A DNA stretch of 36,359 nucleotides from Bacteroidales bacterium (GCA_031257915.1 JAIRNR010000077.1:1-36359); one strand, 5' to 3'. Shown: positions 1-8,974, numbered from the stretch's first letter. The notes: generated from the letters alone by a model not told the origin. Program-made: numbers and translations.

Positions 1-236
1 CATCAACACCAACACCAACACCAACACCAACACCAACACCAACATCAACACCAACATCAACACCAACACCAACACCAACACCAACACCAACATCAACACC
101 AACATCAACACCAACACCAACACCAACACCAACATCAACACCAACATCAACACCAACACCAACACCAACACCAACACCAACACCAACATCAACACAAACA
201 CAAACACAAACACAAACACAAACACAAACACAAACA
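1..236. repeat. Hexanucleotide tandem repeat (CCAACA)n followed by (CAAACA)n
   Basis: About 32 copies of a 6-bp unit CCAACA run from the window edge to about 191, interrupted by TCAACA variants at 3, 45, 57, 93, 105, 135, 147 and 189. The variants come mostly in pairs 12 bp apart, separated by 30 to 42 bp, so there is a higher-order repeat. From about 192 to 236 the unit changes to CAAACA. All units share one register. In the anmK frame they encode (Thr-Pro)n with Thr-Ser interruptions, then (Thr-Gln)n. The length is a multiple of three per unit, so copy-number change would alter length but not frame. Confidence 0.95.
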
Positions 237-470
237 ACCCCAAAAATGCTAATCACAGGCGGAGGCGCACTAAACACTTACTTGACAGAACGAATAAAAG
301 CACATACATCAGTCCAAACAGTTCAATCCCCAAAACAACTTATTGAATATAAAGAAGCACTTATTTTCGCCTTTCTCGGTCTGTTGCGCATTGAGAAACG
401 CCCCAACGCACTTGCGAGTGTTACAGGCGCGAAAAAAGACAACACAGGTGGAAGTATTTTTCTGCCGTAA
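3..470 (+). CDS. anmK: Anhydro-N-acetylmuramic acid kinase, C-terminal part (5' end outside window)
   Basis: AnmK phosphorylates 1,6-anhydro-MurNAc to MurNAc-6-phosphate in cytosolic peptidoglycan recycling. The last 75 residues (from 246) match the family C-terminus: a strand with the glycine-rich motif TGGGALNTYL, a segment KQLIEYKEALIFAFLGLLR and the closing ASVTGAKKDNTGG. The same frame stays open back to position 3, where it reads a Thr-Pro / Thr-Ser / Thr-Gln low-complexity stretch (hexamer repeat 1-236) joined directly to the TGGGA strand. The ATG at 246 would leave only the last fifth of the enzyme, so I read the gene as entering from the left. It is followed 18 bp later by a NagZ-like gene, whose product supplies its substrate, so the two are probably co-transcribed. 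A repeat at this place is not usual for AnmK; it could be a real insertion, a truncation scar or an assembly artefact. Confidence 0.75.
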   Translation, partial: STPTPTPTPTPTPTSTPTSTPTPTPTPTPTSTPTSTPTPTPTPTSTPTSTPTPTPTPTPTPTSTQTQTQTQTQTQTQTTPKMLITGGGALNTYLTERIKAHTSVQTVQSPKQLIEYKEALIFAFLGLLRIEKRPNALASVTGAKKDNTGGSIFLP

Positions 471-488
471 AATCACAGGAATATAAAC

Positions 489-3386
489 ATGATAAAAAGA
501 ATATTTACCACATTCAATTTTATTTTAGCATCCTGCTTTTTACTGAAAGCACAATCTCTGCCGATAGATACTGTTATTGAGCAACAAATTCATTCAATGT
601 CGCTTGAACAACTGGCTGCCCAAACAATTATTGTCAGAATAAACAACGCCTACACGCAGGCGTATGCAGCGGAAATATCAAGTATGCAGGCACGTATCGG
701 CTACGGAGGAGTATGTTTCTTTAAAGGCACTGCACAGGATATGTTACCCCTCGCACAGGCATTGCGCGACAGCAGCAGTATTCCGCTTTGGATAACGATT
801 GACGGAGAATGGGGACCCGCAATGCGCCTTACGGATGTATGGAAATTTCCCATACAGCAAACACTGGGTGCAATTTCAAATAATAATCTCATTTACAAAA
901 TGGGTGTACTTGTCGGACAACAGTGCCGCGCACTCGGTATTACATGGAACTTCTTGCCGAGTGCCGATATAAATTCCGAACCGAATAACCCTGTTATAGG
1001 CATGCGTTCTTTCGGCGAAAATACGTTGAATGTTGCTGAAAAATGCCTGATGTATAACGCAGGAGTACTGAGCCAAAACGTGATGACCTCAGCAAAACAT
1101 TTTCCCGGACACGGTAACACGATTGCCGATTCTCATTATGATTTACCGCTTGTATCGGACAATTTTGAAGTACTTGATACGACACATTTAGTACCGTTTA
1201 AGGTATTGATAGGAGATAATGTTCCGAGTATAATGCTCGGTCACCTTAATATCCCCGCACTTGATACTTCAAAAACACCATCTTCGCTGTCATACCCTGT
1301 TGTGACGGAATTTCTTAAAGAGCAACTGAATTACAAAGGACTTGTCGTTACGGACGGATTGGAAATGAAGGGCGTACTTAGAAGTGATTCGCTTGTTATC
1401 GCAAGCAAGTTCAAAAATTGGCATAATACTACCGGTGATATTGAAGTGCGGGCATTGCTCGCAGGTGCAGATGTTTTACTGTTGCCCGAAAATCCCGAAA
1501 TATCAATAAAACAGATTGTAAAAGCAGTGCAAAGCGGACAATTGCCGCGTGCGCGGTTAGAAGACGCTGTGCGTAAAATTTTGCGCAGTAAAAACTCTCA
1601 GGAATTTACAAAAGCGTACGGTCAACGCATATTGCCCGCCGACAGTGCGCTTATGCAAACAAATACCGCAGATGTTACGCGGATAAACAGATTACTTTTC
1701 GCAAATGCAGTCACATTGCTGAAAAATAAGGACAATATCATCCCGCTTTCAAATACGGACAGTATCCGCACCATTACGCTTAATATAAGCGACACATTAC
1801 CTTACATGCAGGATACAATAAATCCGTTTATTGTAAATATAGTTAATACGAATATTCTTGCAAAAAAAAATTACGGCATTTCGCCGCAAACAATAAAAGC
1901 AGTTTCGCAATTATCAATAATACCTGTAAAAAAAATTCTCTGTCTTTTCGCTTCACCATATACTTTTTCGCTTTTCGATACAGCTGTATTAAACAGATAT
2001 GACGCTATTCTTACAGGTTATCAGGAAACGGAAGAAGCATTGCAGGCTGTAGCGCAAATTATAAACGGCACAAAACCTGCTAAAGGACATCTGCCGGTAA
2101 GTGTTCTCACTCCCGACGGTACCGTGAAAATTTTTAGCGAGGGAGACGGATTATCAACACTCAATAATCAACTCTACGAATCCGAGCCTGAGGAAGCAGG
2201 TTGGGACAGCAAACAAATGAAGTATATTGACAGTATCGCACTTGAAGGTATTTTTCAAAAAGCGTATCCGGGTTGTCAAATTATTGTTGCAAAAGGTAAT
2301 GCAATCATCTACAATAAATGCTTCGGATATTTCACGTATGACAGCATACATGCCGTTACAGGCAACGATATTTACGACCTTGCATCCTTATCAAAAATAT
2401 TCGGCACCACACTTTCGTATATGAAATTATATGAACAGCGGAAATTTGAATTGGACGAGCCGGTATCAAAGGTGATACGCCGTCTGTCCCGCTCTTCAAA
2501 AAAGAGAATTACGTTTAGACAGTTACTCGCGCATCAGAGCGGATTAAAAGGAACTATGAAGTGGATAGCCGACAGCGTTTATCAAGATCATAATATTTTT
2601 TCGCACTGTTACGACGAGGATGATTATCCTTATCAGGTTGCCGACAGTATTTATCTCTATAAAAAGTATCGCAAACATATTCGTACTATGATTGACGAGA
2701 GTCCTCTGAGTGAGCAGCCAAAATATATATACAGCGATTTGGGATTCTATTATTTAAATGAAGCGTTTGAAGAGATAACGGAAAAAAATTTTGATGAGTT
2801 TGCAACAGATTCTTTTTACAGACCGCTTGGATTAAAGCGTTTTGGTTACAGTCCTTTAAAATGGACTTCGCGCAGCAGCATTGCGCCGACGGAAAATGAT
2901 ACACTGTACCGGAAACAAGTTATTCAGGGTTATGTTCACGACCCTCTTGTTGCCATGAACGGCGGTGTAGGCGGGTCGGCGGGACTGTTCGGCAATGCTG
3001 CGGATGTTGCTGTAATTTGCCGTATGTTGCTGCAAAACGGAATGTATGCGGACAAACAGTATTTGAAACCCGAAACGGTAGATATTTTTACTTCAACCGA
3101 TTTTTCAAGTACGTGGAATCATCGTGCAGGCGGCTTTAACAAGCCTCCTTTGAAAAAGAGCGATCCGTCTGCCTGCTGCGAATATTCATCGCCGATAAGT
3201 TACGGACACAGTGGTTTTACAGGAACGTATTTTTGGGTGGATCCCGCAAATGATTTGATTTACGTTTTTCTTTCAAACCGCGTCTATCCGAATACTAATC
3301 CCAACAAATTAGCGAAGACAGGTATCCGCACCGAAATTCAAAAATTACTTTATGAATTTGATGCCGCTGTTTATACCAAGAAATAA
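489..3386 (+). CDS. Exported GH3 beta-N-acetylglucosaminidase (NagZ-like) fused to a serine hydrolase / beta-lactamase domain
   Basis: 965 residues with an N-terminal signal peptide ending near LLKAQS. Residues about 30-370 are a GH3 domain with the NagZ hallmark KHFPGHG (about 203-209) followed by the DSH motif, and the presumed nucleophile in TDGLEMKG (Asp289). A linking GH3 C-terminal-like region follows. Residues about 595-960 form a class C beta-lactamase-like hydrolase with SxxK as SLSK (Ser633-Lys636), YSD as the Y-x-N-type motif, and HSG (His907-Gly909) in the KTG position. This two-domain arrangement is known in Bacteroidetes. The GH3 part should remove GlcNAc from muropeptides; the substrate of the hydrolase half (peptide or ester) cannot be told. 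It lies 18 bp after anmK. The enzyme is predicted periplasmic or surface-located, so its product would need import before AnmK acts. Confidence 0.88.
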   Translation: MIKRIFTTFNFILASCFLLKAQSLPIDTVIEQQIHSMSLEQLAAQTIIVRINNAYTQAYAAEISSMQARIGYGGVCFFKGTAQDMLPLAQALRDSSSIPLWITIDGEWGPAMRLTDVWKFPIQQTLGAISNNNLIYKMGVLVGQQCRALGITWNFLPSADINSEPNNPVIGMRSFGENTLNVAEKCLMYNAGVLSQNVMTSAKHFPGHGNTIADSHYDLPLVSDNFEVLDTTHLVPFKVLIGDNVPSIMLGHLNIPALDTSKTPSSLSYPVVTEFLKEQLNYKGLVVTDGLEMKGVLRSDSLVIASKFKNWHNTTGDIEVRALLAGADVLLLPENPEISIKQIVKAVQSGQLPRARLEDAVRKILRSKNSQEFTKAYGQRILPADSALMQTNTADVTRINRLLFANAVTLLKNKDNIIPLSNTDSIRTITLNISDTLPYMQDTINPFIVNIVNTNILAKKNYGISPQTIKAVSQLSIIPVKKILCLFASPYTFSLFDTAVLNRYDAILTGYQETEEALQAVAQIINGTKPAKGHLPVSVLTPDGTVKIFSEGDGLSTLNNQLYESEPEEAGWDSKQMKYIDSIALEGIFQKAYPGCQIIVAKGNAIIYNKCFGYFTYDSIHAVTGNDIYDLASLSKIFGTTLSYMKLYEQRKFELDEPVSKVIRRLSRSSKKRITFRQLLAHQSGLKGTMKWIADSVYQDHNIFSHCYDEDDYPYQVADSIYLYKKYRKHIRTMIDESPLSEQPKYIYSDLGFYYLNEAFEEITEKNFDEFATDSFYRPLGLKRFGYSPLKWTSRSSIAPTENDTLYRKQVIQGYVHDPLVAMNGGVGGSAGLFGNAADVAVICRMLLQNGMYADKQYLKPETVDIFTSTDFSSTWNHRAGGFNKPPLKKSDPSACCEYSSPISYGHSGFTGTYFWVDPANDLIYVFLSNRVYPNTNPNKLAKTGIRTEIQKLLYEFDAAVYTKK

Positions 3387-3504
3387 AATTATTACAGATC
3401 CCCAATATACAATAATCTTTCGTAACTTTACTCTTATATAATAACACCACAACAACGAAGAACCAATGGGTGAAAAATTTTTTGCCCTTAACAAAATAAA
3501 CAAT

Positions 3505-4419
3505 ATGAAAATTCTTGTAGCTACCGAAAAACCATTTGCAAAAGATGCCATAGACGGCATTGCAGAAATTGTAAAAGAAGCGGGATATGAATTCACACTT
3601 CTGGAAAAGTACACATCTGCCGGCGAACTTTGCGCTGCCGTTGCCGCGGCGAATGCACTTATTGTGCGCTCCGATAAAGTTACGCGGGAAGTTATTGAAA
3701 ATGCACCAAATCTTAAAATTGTAGTACGCGCAGGAGCGGGTTTTGATAATCTTGACCTTAACGCCTGCACAGAAAAGGGTATTGTTGCAATGAATACGCC
3801 CGGACAAAATTCAAATGCCGTTGCCGAACTTGCCGTATGCTTTATGATTTATCTTTATCGTAATTCACTCACATCAGGTACGGGGCATGAATTAAAGGGT
3901 AAGAGACTCGGTATTCATGCGTACGGAAATGTCGGCATGAATGTTGCGCGTATTGCTCGTGGTATTGGTATGGAAATCTACGCTTATGACGCTTTCTGTC
4001 CGAAAGAAGTTATTGAAAAGGATGGTGTAATTGCTGTTAATTCGGCAGAGGAATTATATAAAACATGTGATGTTGTTTCGCTTCATATTCCTGCTACAAA
4101 CGAAACAAAAAATTCTGTCAACTACGCTTTACTGAATTTAATGCCGAAAGGAGCAATGCTCGTTAACACCGCTCGTAAAGAGGTTATCAATGAAAGTGAA
4201 CTTGAGAAAATTATGACGGAACGTACCGATTTTAAATATGCTACCGATATAATGCCTGCCAACCACGAAGCAATGCTGAAATTCGGCGCACGCTATTTTT
4301 CCACGCCTAAAAAAATGGGTGCCGAAACAGCCGAAGCAAACGTAAATGCGGGACTTGCCGCAGCACGTCAAATTGTAGATTTTTTTAAGACGGGAAATAT
4401 AAAATTTCAGGTTAATTAA
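3505..4419 (+). CDS. serA: D-3-phosphoglycerate dehydrogenase, lysine-type
   Basis: Oxidises 3-phosphoglycerate to 3-phosphohydroxypyruvate with NAD, first step of serine synthesis; cytosolic. The 304-residue product starts MKILVATEKPF and has the D-2-hydroxyacid dehydrogenase pattern: NTPGQNSNAVAELA, the Rossmann motif GIHAYGNVGMN, VVSLHIPAT and NTARKEV. There is no C-terminal ACT or ASB domain. The usual catalytic His in the C-terminal motif is replaced by Lys (STPKKMG, Lys269/270), which fits the short Entamoeba/Bacteroidetes class of PGDH. An in-frame ATG at 3466 would add 13 residues that do not look like the family; the family N-terminus begins at 3505. serC, a frequent neighbour, is not seen here. 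It is convergent with ccsA, separated by a MITE-like element. Confidence 0.92.
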   Translation: MKILVATEKPFAKDAIDGIAEIVKEAGYEFTLLEKYTSAGELCAAVAAANALIVRSDKVTREVIENAPNLKIVVRAGAGFDNLDLNACTEKGIVAMNTPGQNSNAVAELAVCFMIYLYRNSLTSGTGHELKGKRLGIHAYGNVGMNVARIARGIGMEIYAYDAFCPKEVIEKDGVIAVNSAEELYKTCDVVSLHIPATNETKNSVNYALLNLMPKGAMLVNTARKEVINESELEKIMTERTDFKYATDIMPANHEAMLKFGARYFSTPKKMGAETAEANVNAGLAAARQIVDFFKTGNIKFQVN

Positions 4420-4428
4420 GGCGAGATA

Positions 4429-4555
4429 GAGATACAGGGCAGGGTCAACGCATTTAAATCTGATTTTTGCCAAATTATGAAATATTTCTATGTATAACTT
4501 GTTGATTAACACTATTATATAATTTTTAATGCGTTGACCCTGAGATACATGGCAG
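4429..4555. mobile_element. MITE-like element with 15-bp inverted repeats and flanking direct repeats
   Basis: Perfect 15-bp inverted repeats, CAGGGTCAACGCATT at 4440-4454 and its complement at 4528-4542, continue with one mismatch and three more pairs. The interior is about 70 bp, AT-rich and non-coding. Just outside, and overlapping the outermost bases of the arms, sits a near-identical direct repeat: GAGATACAGGGCAG (4429-4442) and GAGATACATGGCAG (4542-4555). Terminal inverted repeats plus a flanking duplication suggest a short non-autonomous insertion in the gap between the convergent serA and ccsA genes. A long-loop hairpin acting as a transcription terminator is the alternative, but it would not explain the direct repeats. 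Confidence 0.55.
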
Positions 4556-4559
4556 TTGG

Positions 4560-6488
4560 TTAATACGAATGTAATCCCCCGAGAAAAGCACTTACACCAA
4601 AGTAGGTCATAAGGATTGCCGCACCGATAAGCAAAGTAAAACCATGTACTGCCGAAGGATTTTTAAACCGCAGGTGAAGCGGAATTATTGCGAGCATAAA
4701 TGTAATTAAAGCCCAAACCTCTTTGGGATCCCATCCCCAGTAACGTCCCCATGAAACATTTGCCCATATTGCACCTGTAAAAATACCGCAACCCATAAGA
4801 AGTGTTGCAGGTAAATGTAATTTGTTGCACAGCGTGTTTAAATCATCAGGAACATTTGCTCTTTTAAATGGTAATAGAATAAAATGTATCAGTGAAACTG
4901 CAAATATTATTGCAAAAAGTGCATAAGAAATCATCATTAAAGACACGTGCAGCGCAAGCCATGGAGAATTTAAAACAGGAACAAGTGAAGTTATTTGAGG
5001 ATTTTTATTTGCGATATTTGCGGTTAGCAGTACAAGTCCCGAAAGAAATAATCCGAACGAATAAAATTTTCTTACCCTTACCGCGAGCGTTATAATAAGC
5101 AGTACAAGCGCAAGGAACAACATTGTTTCATGTCCGTTACTGAGTGGGATATGATTGCCTGTAATCCAGTAAGCGATATATCCGAGCGCGGTAATAACGA
5201 GTGAAATATAGAGAAAAATTTTATCTAACCGCAAAATTATTTTAAAATGTACAAAGTTTAATATAAGGGATATGATTCCCATCGTAAGCACCACTATAAA
5301 TAACCAGTCAAAAAGTGCGATGCGCTCATAATAATATTCAAACATTAAATGCCGCCGGCTCACATGTTGAGGGTCGGCAAGCGAGTACAATTCACCATTT
5401 TGCAACATCATTAACACTTGTACTTTTTCATTCAGCGCAGATGCTTCTTTTACAAAAGCACTCTGTTGTCCCTGTGTGTAAAATTCATTGTAAAATGGAA
5501 TAAGTTTATAATCTCCATGCTCGTCAAATAAGTCAAGCAACGTTGCGTATTCGTGTAATTGTTCACCGAAAATAATCTGTTTCAGCTGCTGATTTTTTAT
5601 ACGAAATACAGGCACTTCAGCCCATTTTTGCGGGAAATATTGCCAGCCCGCAAGAAATTGTGCTGCGTTAGCATATTTATAACTTTTTTTGCCTGTAAGT
5701 TTTTTTGTGAAATCAACAGCAGTAGTTTGAAGTGGTGTAATGCGTCCGTTATAGACAACAGGTGTTTTTGCCCATTCTGCCGCTGCGCCTGTGTTAAGTG
5801 TTAATGAATCGGATGTTATATCGCTCTGCGCGTATGCTGAGAAAGGTTGTGTAAAAAATGATAAAAGGCAAACAGTGATAACTTTTTTTTGTGTGGAAAA
5901 ATTTTTTAGTAATAATAAAACAGTTGAAATAAAAAACAAAAAATACCCTGCGTATGTAATGGCAACTCCGTAAGGATCGCAGGAGTAGAGCAGGGTAGAA
6001 CTGTTTTCATTCGTACTGAAAGATGCCTGATAAAAACGGTATCCGCGTTTTGACAAAATATTATTCATTGAAATAATTTCTGCAGATGTGTCTTTATCTA
6101 TAACGAGTACGGTGCTTACGTAGTCGGACGGCGAATTGGTTCCTTTGTATGTTTGCACTTCAAAATTTTGCAATTGCAAAGCAAAAGGAAAATCGTACGT
6201 TGCGGGCGGTGCGTTTTTATACAGTGTGATGGAGCCGTTTTTCGCGCTGATATATGTTGTTAATGCACCCGCAAGAATAATTATAAGTGCGCAGTGCAGT
6301 GAAAATGCTGCAATATTTTTACGGTATAATTTTTGCCTGAGAACAAATATTGTGCTTCCGGCTGCAAGTAATCCCCACAGTAGAATCATCCACCATGCGT
6401 GATAAAACTGTTTCCAGAAAGTTGCCAGCGACAGCAATACAATCATCAATGCATAACAGAAAATAAAAAGATTTTTAATTGTCTTCAT
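4560..6488 (-). CDS. ccsA: Cytochrome c biogenesis protein, ResB-like region fused to CcsA (system II)
   Basis: System II cytochrome c synthase carries haem across the membrane and attaches it to apocytochromes in the periplasm. The 642-residue protein has two transmembrane segments at the N-terminus (residues about 5-50), a periplasmic ResB-like part, another membrane segment near 180, a second periplasmic stretch, and a CcsA half (about 390-642) with many membrane helices. The haem-handling WWD motif is clear: WGRYWGWDPKEVW at about 580-592. Conserved histidines flank it (NGHE, LHVS, and one near the end in AVHGFT). Its start overlaps the stop of mtaB by 4 bp (ATGA), so it is the last gene of the fabB-mtaB-ccsA operon. 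A fused form is common in Bacteroidetes and epsilonproteobacteria; it implies the organism makes c-type cytochromes such as nitrite reductase. Confidence 0.9.
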   Translation of the reverse strand: MKTIKNLFIFCYALMIVLLSLATFWKQFYHAWWMILLWGLLAAGSTIFVLRQKLYRKNIAAFSLHCALIIILAGALTTYISAKNGSITLYKNAPPATYDFPFALQLQNFEVQTYKGTNSPSDYVSTVLVIDKDTSAEIISMNNILSKRGYRFYQASFSTNENSSTLLYSCDPYGVAITYAGYFLFFISTVLLLLKNFSTQKKVITVCLLSFFTQPFSAYAQSDITSDSLTLNTGAAAEWAKTPVVYNGRITPLQTTAVDFTKKLTGKKSYKYANAAQFLAGWQYFPQKWAEVPVFRIKNQQLKQIIFGEQLHEYATLLDLFDEHGDYKLIPFYNEFYTQGQQSAFVKEASALNEKVQVLMMLQNGELYSLADPQHVSRRHLMFEYYYERIALFDWLFIVVLTMGIISLILNFVHFKIILRLDKIFLYISLVITALGYIAYWITGNHIPLSNGHETMLFLALVLLIITLAVRVRKFYSFGLFLSGLVLLTANIANKNPQITSLVPVLNSPWLALHVSLMMISYALFAIIFAVSLIHFILLPFKRANVPDDLNTLCNKLHLPATLLMGCGIFTGAIWANVSWGRYWGWDPKEVWALITFMLAIIPLHLRFKNPSAVHGFTLLIGAAILMTYFGVSAFLGGLHSY

Positions 6489-7711
6489 ATTATAACACTT
6501 TCTACAGTATTGATTTTTGCGGTGTCAAACGGAGCGCGGATACGTAGATAATTTTCAGTGTAACCATACATATATTGCGGTGTGTTGCCGTGATTATCCT
6601 CATGTCCTTCCCATAGAACAAGTGCCTTACTTCCTCTGAATTTTTTATAAAATTCTTCTTTTTTCCGTTGAGAAAATATATGCAGTTTTTCACTTCTGTC
6701 TTTTCGTTCTGCAGCGGTGTTAAGTGGTTTTATATGTGAAGATGCTGCTTCCGGACGAGGTGAATATGTAAATACGTGCAGTGCGGAAATATCAAGCGAT
6801 TGCAGAAATTCGTATGTTTCATTAAATAATTTTACTGTTTCCGTAGGAAATCCGACAATAACATCGGCGGCGATAAAAGCGTCGGGAATTTTGTTGCGTA
6901 TAAATGCAATTTTTTCCGCAAAAAGTTCTCTTTTATAATGTCGATGCATATCTGCCAAAATATCATTGCTGCCTGATTGCAGCGGTATATGAAAGTGAGG
7001 CATTAACTTTTTTTCGTTTGCAACCATTTCAATAATTTCCGTTGTGAGTAAATCGGGTTCTATTGAGGAAATACGATAACGTTCAATGTCGTCTATACGC
7101 AGTAATTCTTTTATAAGACCTGCGAGATTTTCGCCGTTTTCGTGTCCGAAATCACCAATGTTTACGCCTGTAAAAATTGCTTCTTTAATACCGTCGGCAG
7201 CCATTTTGCGTGCAACTTCTATGGTACGGACAATAGTTGCGCTTCGGCTTCTGCCGCGTGCGTAAGGCACAGCGCAGTAAGTACAGAAATTATTGCAGCC
7301 GTCCTGAATTTTAAAAAATGCACGAGTACGTCCGGTTGTTGAGTAAACAGGAATAAACGAATCTTCTTCTGTCGGAGTTTCGGATTTTTGTTCCAACAAG
7401 TCAAAAAGTTTATTTTTATTGTCCGTTCCGAGAACAAACGTTACACCCGCAATTTTTTTTATTTCCTCAGGTCGGAGTTGCGCAAAACATCCTACTACGG
7501 CAACGCGTCCGCCGCTGCGTACAGCGCGTGAAATGGTCTGTCTGCATTTTTTTTCGGCAGCAGCCGTTACGGTGCAGGTGTTAATTACGTAAATATCGGC
7601 GGGTGAATTAAAATCAACAACGCTGTAGCCGCGTACAGCCGCTTGCGCGGCAAGTGAAGATGTTTCGGCAAAATTCAGTTTGCAGCCAAGCGTATAAAAG
7701 GCAATGGTCAT
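6485..7711 (-). CDS. mtaB: tRNA t6A37 methylthiotransferase
   Basis: A radical-SAM enzyme that adds a methylthio group to threonylcarbamoyladenosine at position 37 of ANN-decoding tRNAs. The 408 residues show the MTTase N-terminal domain with cluster cysteines at 10 (TLGCKLN), 46 (NTCTVT) and 75 (VGCFAQ), then the radical-SAM CxxxCxxC as CNNFCTYC (Cys139, 143, 146), and a TRAM-like C-terminal region. The opening MTIAFYTLGCK is typical of MtaB rather than MiaB or RimO. ATGA overlaps at both ends (with fabB upstream and ccsA downstream) show tight translational coupling in this operon. Confidence 0.93.
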   Translation of the reverse strand: MTIAFYTLGCKLNFAETSSLAAQAAVRGYSVVDFNSPADIYVINTCTVTAAAEKKCRQTISRAVRSGGRVAVVGCFAQLRPEEIKKIAGVTFVLGTDNKNKLFDLLEQKSETPTEEDSFIPVYSTTGRTRAFFKIQDGCNNFCTYCAVPYARGRSRSATIVRTIEVARKMAADGIKEAIFTGVNIGDFGHENGENLAGLIKELLRIDDIERYRISSIEPDLLTTEIIEMVANEKKLMPHFHIPLQSGSNDILADMHRHYKRELFAEKIAFIRNKIPDAFIAADVIVGFPTETVKLFNETYEFLQSLDISALHVFTYSPRPEAASSHIKPLNTAAERKDRSEKLHIFSQRKKEEFYKKFRGSKALVLWEGHEDNHGNTPQYMYGYTENYLRIRAPFDTAKINTVESVII

Positions 7712-8922
7712 ACCTTGCGTATAATAAGCGAAGAGTTTGTGCCGCCGAAACCGAAAGAATTTGAAAGAAACAAATCAAATGAAGTATCAATACGTGCGGC
7801 GGGAATATTTAATTGCGATGTAATTTCGTCGCCCTCCTCGTAGTTAAGATTCGGTGCGATAAAGTTTCCGTGCATCATTAAAAGCGAGTAAACTATTTCA
7901 CTTGCACCTGCCATCCACATTTCATGTCCCGTATATGATTTTGTAGAAGCTATATATGGGCGTAAAGAGCCAAAAGTACGCAGTATTGCCTCTGCCTCAT
8001 TTCGGTCGCCGACAGGGGTTGACGTAGCGTGTGCATTAACGTAAGCAATATCTTCCATACATATACCTGACTGCTTTATCGCCATTTGCAGCGAGCGGAA
8101 AGGACCGTCAACATTCGGCACTGAAAGATGTTCGCCGTTAGACGAAAAACCGTAACCGAGAATTTCGCCGAGAATGGGCGCACCCCGCTGTTTGGCACTT
8201 TCGTAACTCTCAATAATAACTGTTGCCGCACCGCCCGATGGTACAAGTCCGTCCCTGCTTTTATCAAATGGGCGGGATGCGCGGGCGGGTTCATCTTCAC
8301 GTTTTGAAAAAGCGAAAAGTCCGTCAAAACTGCCGACGGCATAAGGGTTTACTTCCTGTGCGCCACCGCATATTATTATATCCTGCAATCCCTGCTTAAC
8401 AAGCAGGTAGCCAAGTCCGATAGCGTGTGACCCGCTCGCGCATGCACCCGACACTGTAAAGTTTATTCCGCGTAGATTGAACAGACACGACAGATTCATT
8501 GTAACGGTAGAGTTCATGGACTGAAAAATATTACCGCTGCCAATAAGAGCAGTGTTTTTCTTTTCACGCAGAGTATTGGCACCTGTAATTACAGACATGG
8601 CACTGCTGTCATTACCGTACAGAACGCCAACTTCGTTAGAAAGTAAAAATTCTTTTGTAATACCGCTCTGTTCCAACGCCTCAAGCGTGGCAACATAAGC
8701 ATAAGCCCCCTGTTGCGGCACACTTATACGGCTTTTACGGTCTAAAAGTGCCTTTAAATCAACTTCCGGAACAATACCTGTTAATGCTGATTGAAAACCT
8801 GCTTCCTTACGCACAGGATCAACACCTATGCCGGATATACCCTTATACAGGGAATTTTGAACTTGTTCTTTGTTTTGTCCAAGACAGGAGTAAATCCCCA
8901 TTCCTGTTATAACTACGCGCAT
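7708..8922 (-). CDS. fabB: Beta-ketoacyl-ACP synthase I-like (FabB type)
   Basis: Condenses malonyl-ACP with acyl-ACP in fatty acid elongation; cytosolic. Taking the ATG at 8922 gives 404 residues and puts the catalytic residues at Cys161 (SGACASGSH), His298 (NAHATSTPVGD), Lys328 and His333 (KSYTGH), nearly the positions known for E. coli FabB. The C-terminus LSNSFGFGGTNSSLII is typical of KAS enzymes. The segment after His333 reads EMWMAGASE where most KAS enzymes have a GAAG-type turn; this variant is seen in Bacteroidetes. A longer frame begins at a TTG (8973) but the well-formed promoter at 8943-8974 lies inside that extension, which supports the ATG at 8922. First gene of the operon with mtaB and ccsA. 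It could serve a specialised lipid or pigment pathway rather than bulk fatty acid synthesis. Confidence 0.9.
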   Translation of the reverse strand: MRVVITGMGIYSCLGQNKEQVQNSLYKGISGIGVDPVRKEAGFQSALTGIVPEVDLKALLDRKSRISVPQQGAYAYVATLEALEQSGITKEFLLSNEVGVLYGNDSSAMSVITGANTLREKKNTALIGSGNIFQSMNSTVTMNLSCLFNLRGINFTVSGACASGSHAIGLGYLLVKQGLQDIIICGGAQEVNPYAVGSFDGLFAFSKREDEPARASRPFDKSRDGLVPSGGAATVIIESYESAKQRGAPILGEILGYGFSSNGEHLSVPNVDGPFRSLQMAIKQSGICMEDIAYVNAHATSTPVGDRNEAEAILRTFGSLRPYIASTKSYTGHEMWMAGASEIVYSLLMMHGNFIAPNLNYEEGDEITSQLNIPAARIDTSFDLFLSNSFGFGGTNSSLIIRKV

Positions 8923-8942
8923 AAAATTTTGCTTATAAATGG

Positions 8943-8974
8943 CAAAGTTAGCGAAATTGTTTGCATTTTTCAAA
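8943..8974 (-). promoter_or_regulatory. Bacteroidetes-type promoter of the fabB-mtaB-ccsA operon
   Basis: On the minus strand TTTG (8974-8971) and TAACTTTG (8950-8943) are separated by exactly 20 bp, matching the Bacteroidetes primary-sigma consensus TTTG / TAnnTTTG. Transcription would start near 8937, leaving a leader of about 15 nt before the ATG at 8922. Confidence 0.75.

Noticed and set aside
1-236. CRISPR array or telomere-like element at the left edge
   Set aside because: Units are 6 bp with no unique spacers, and no cas genes are present. The array is in frame with anmK.
8076-8342. Minus-strand frame of 88 codons inside fabB
   Set aside because: It lies wholly within the fabB frame, which has all catalytic residues; its own translation has no recognisable features.
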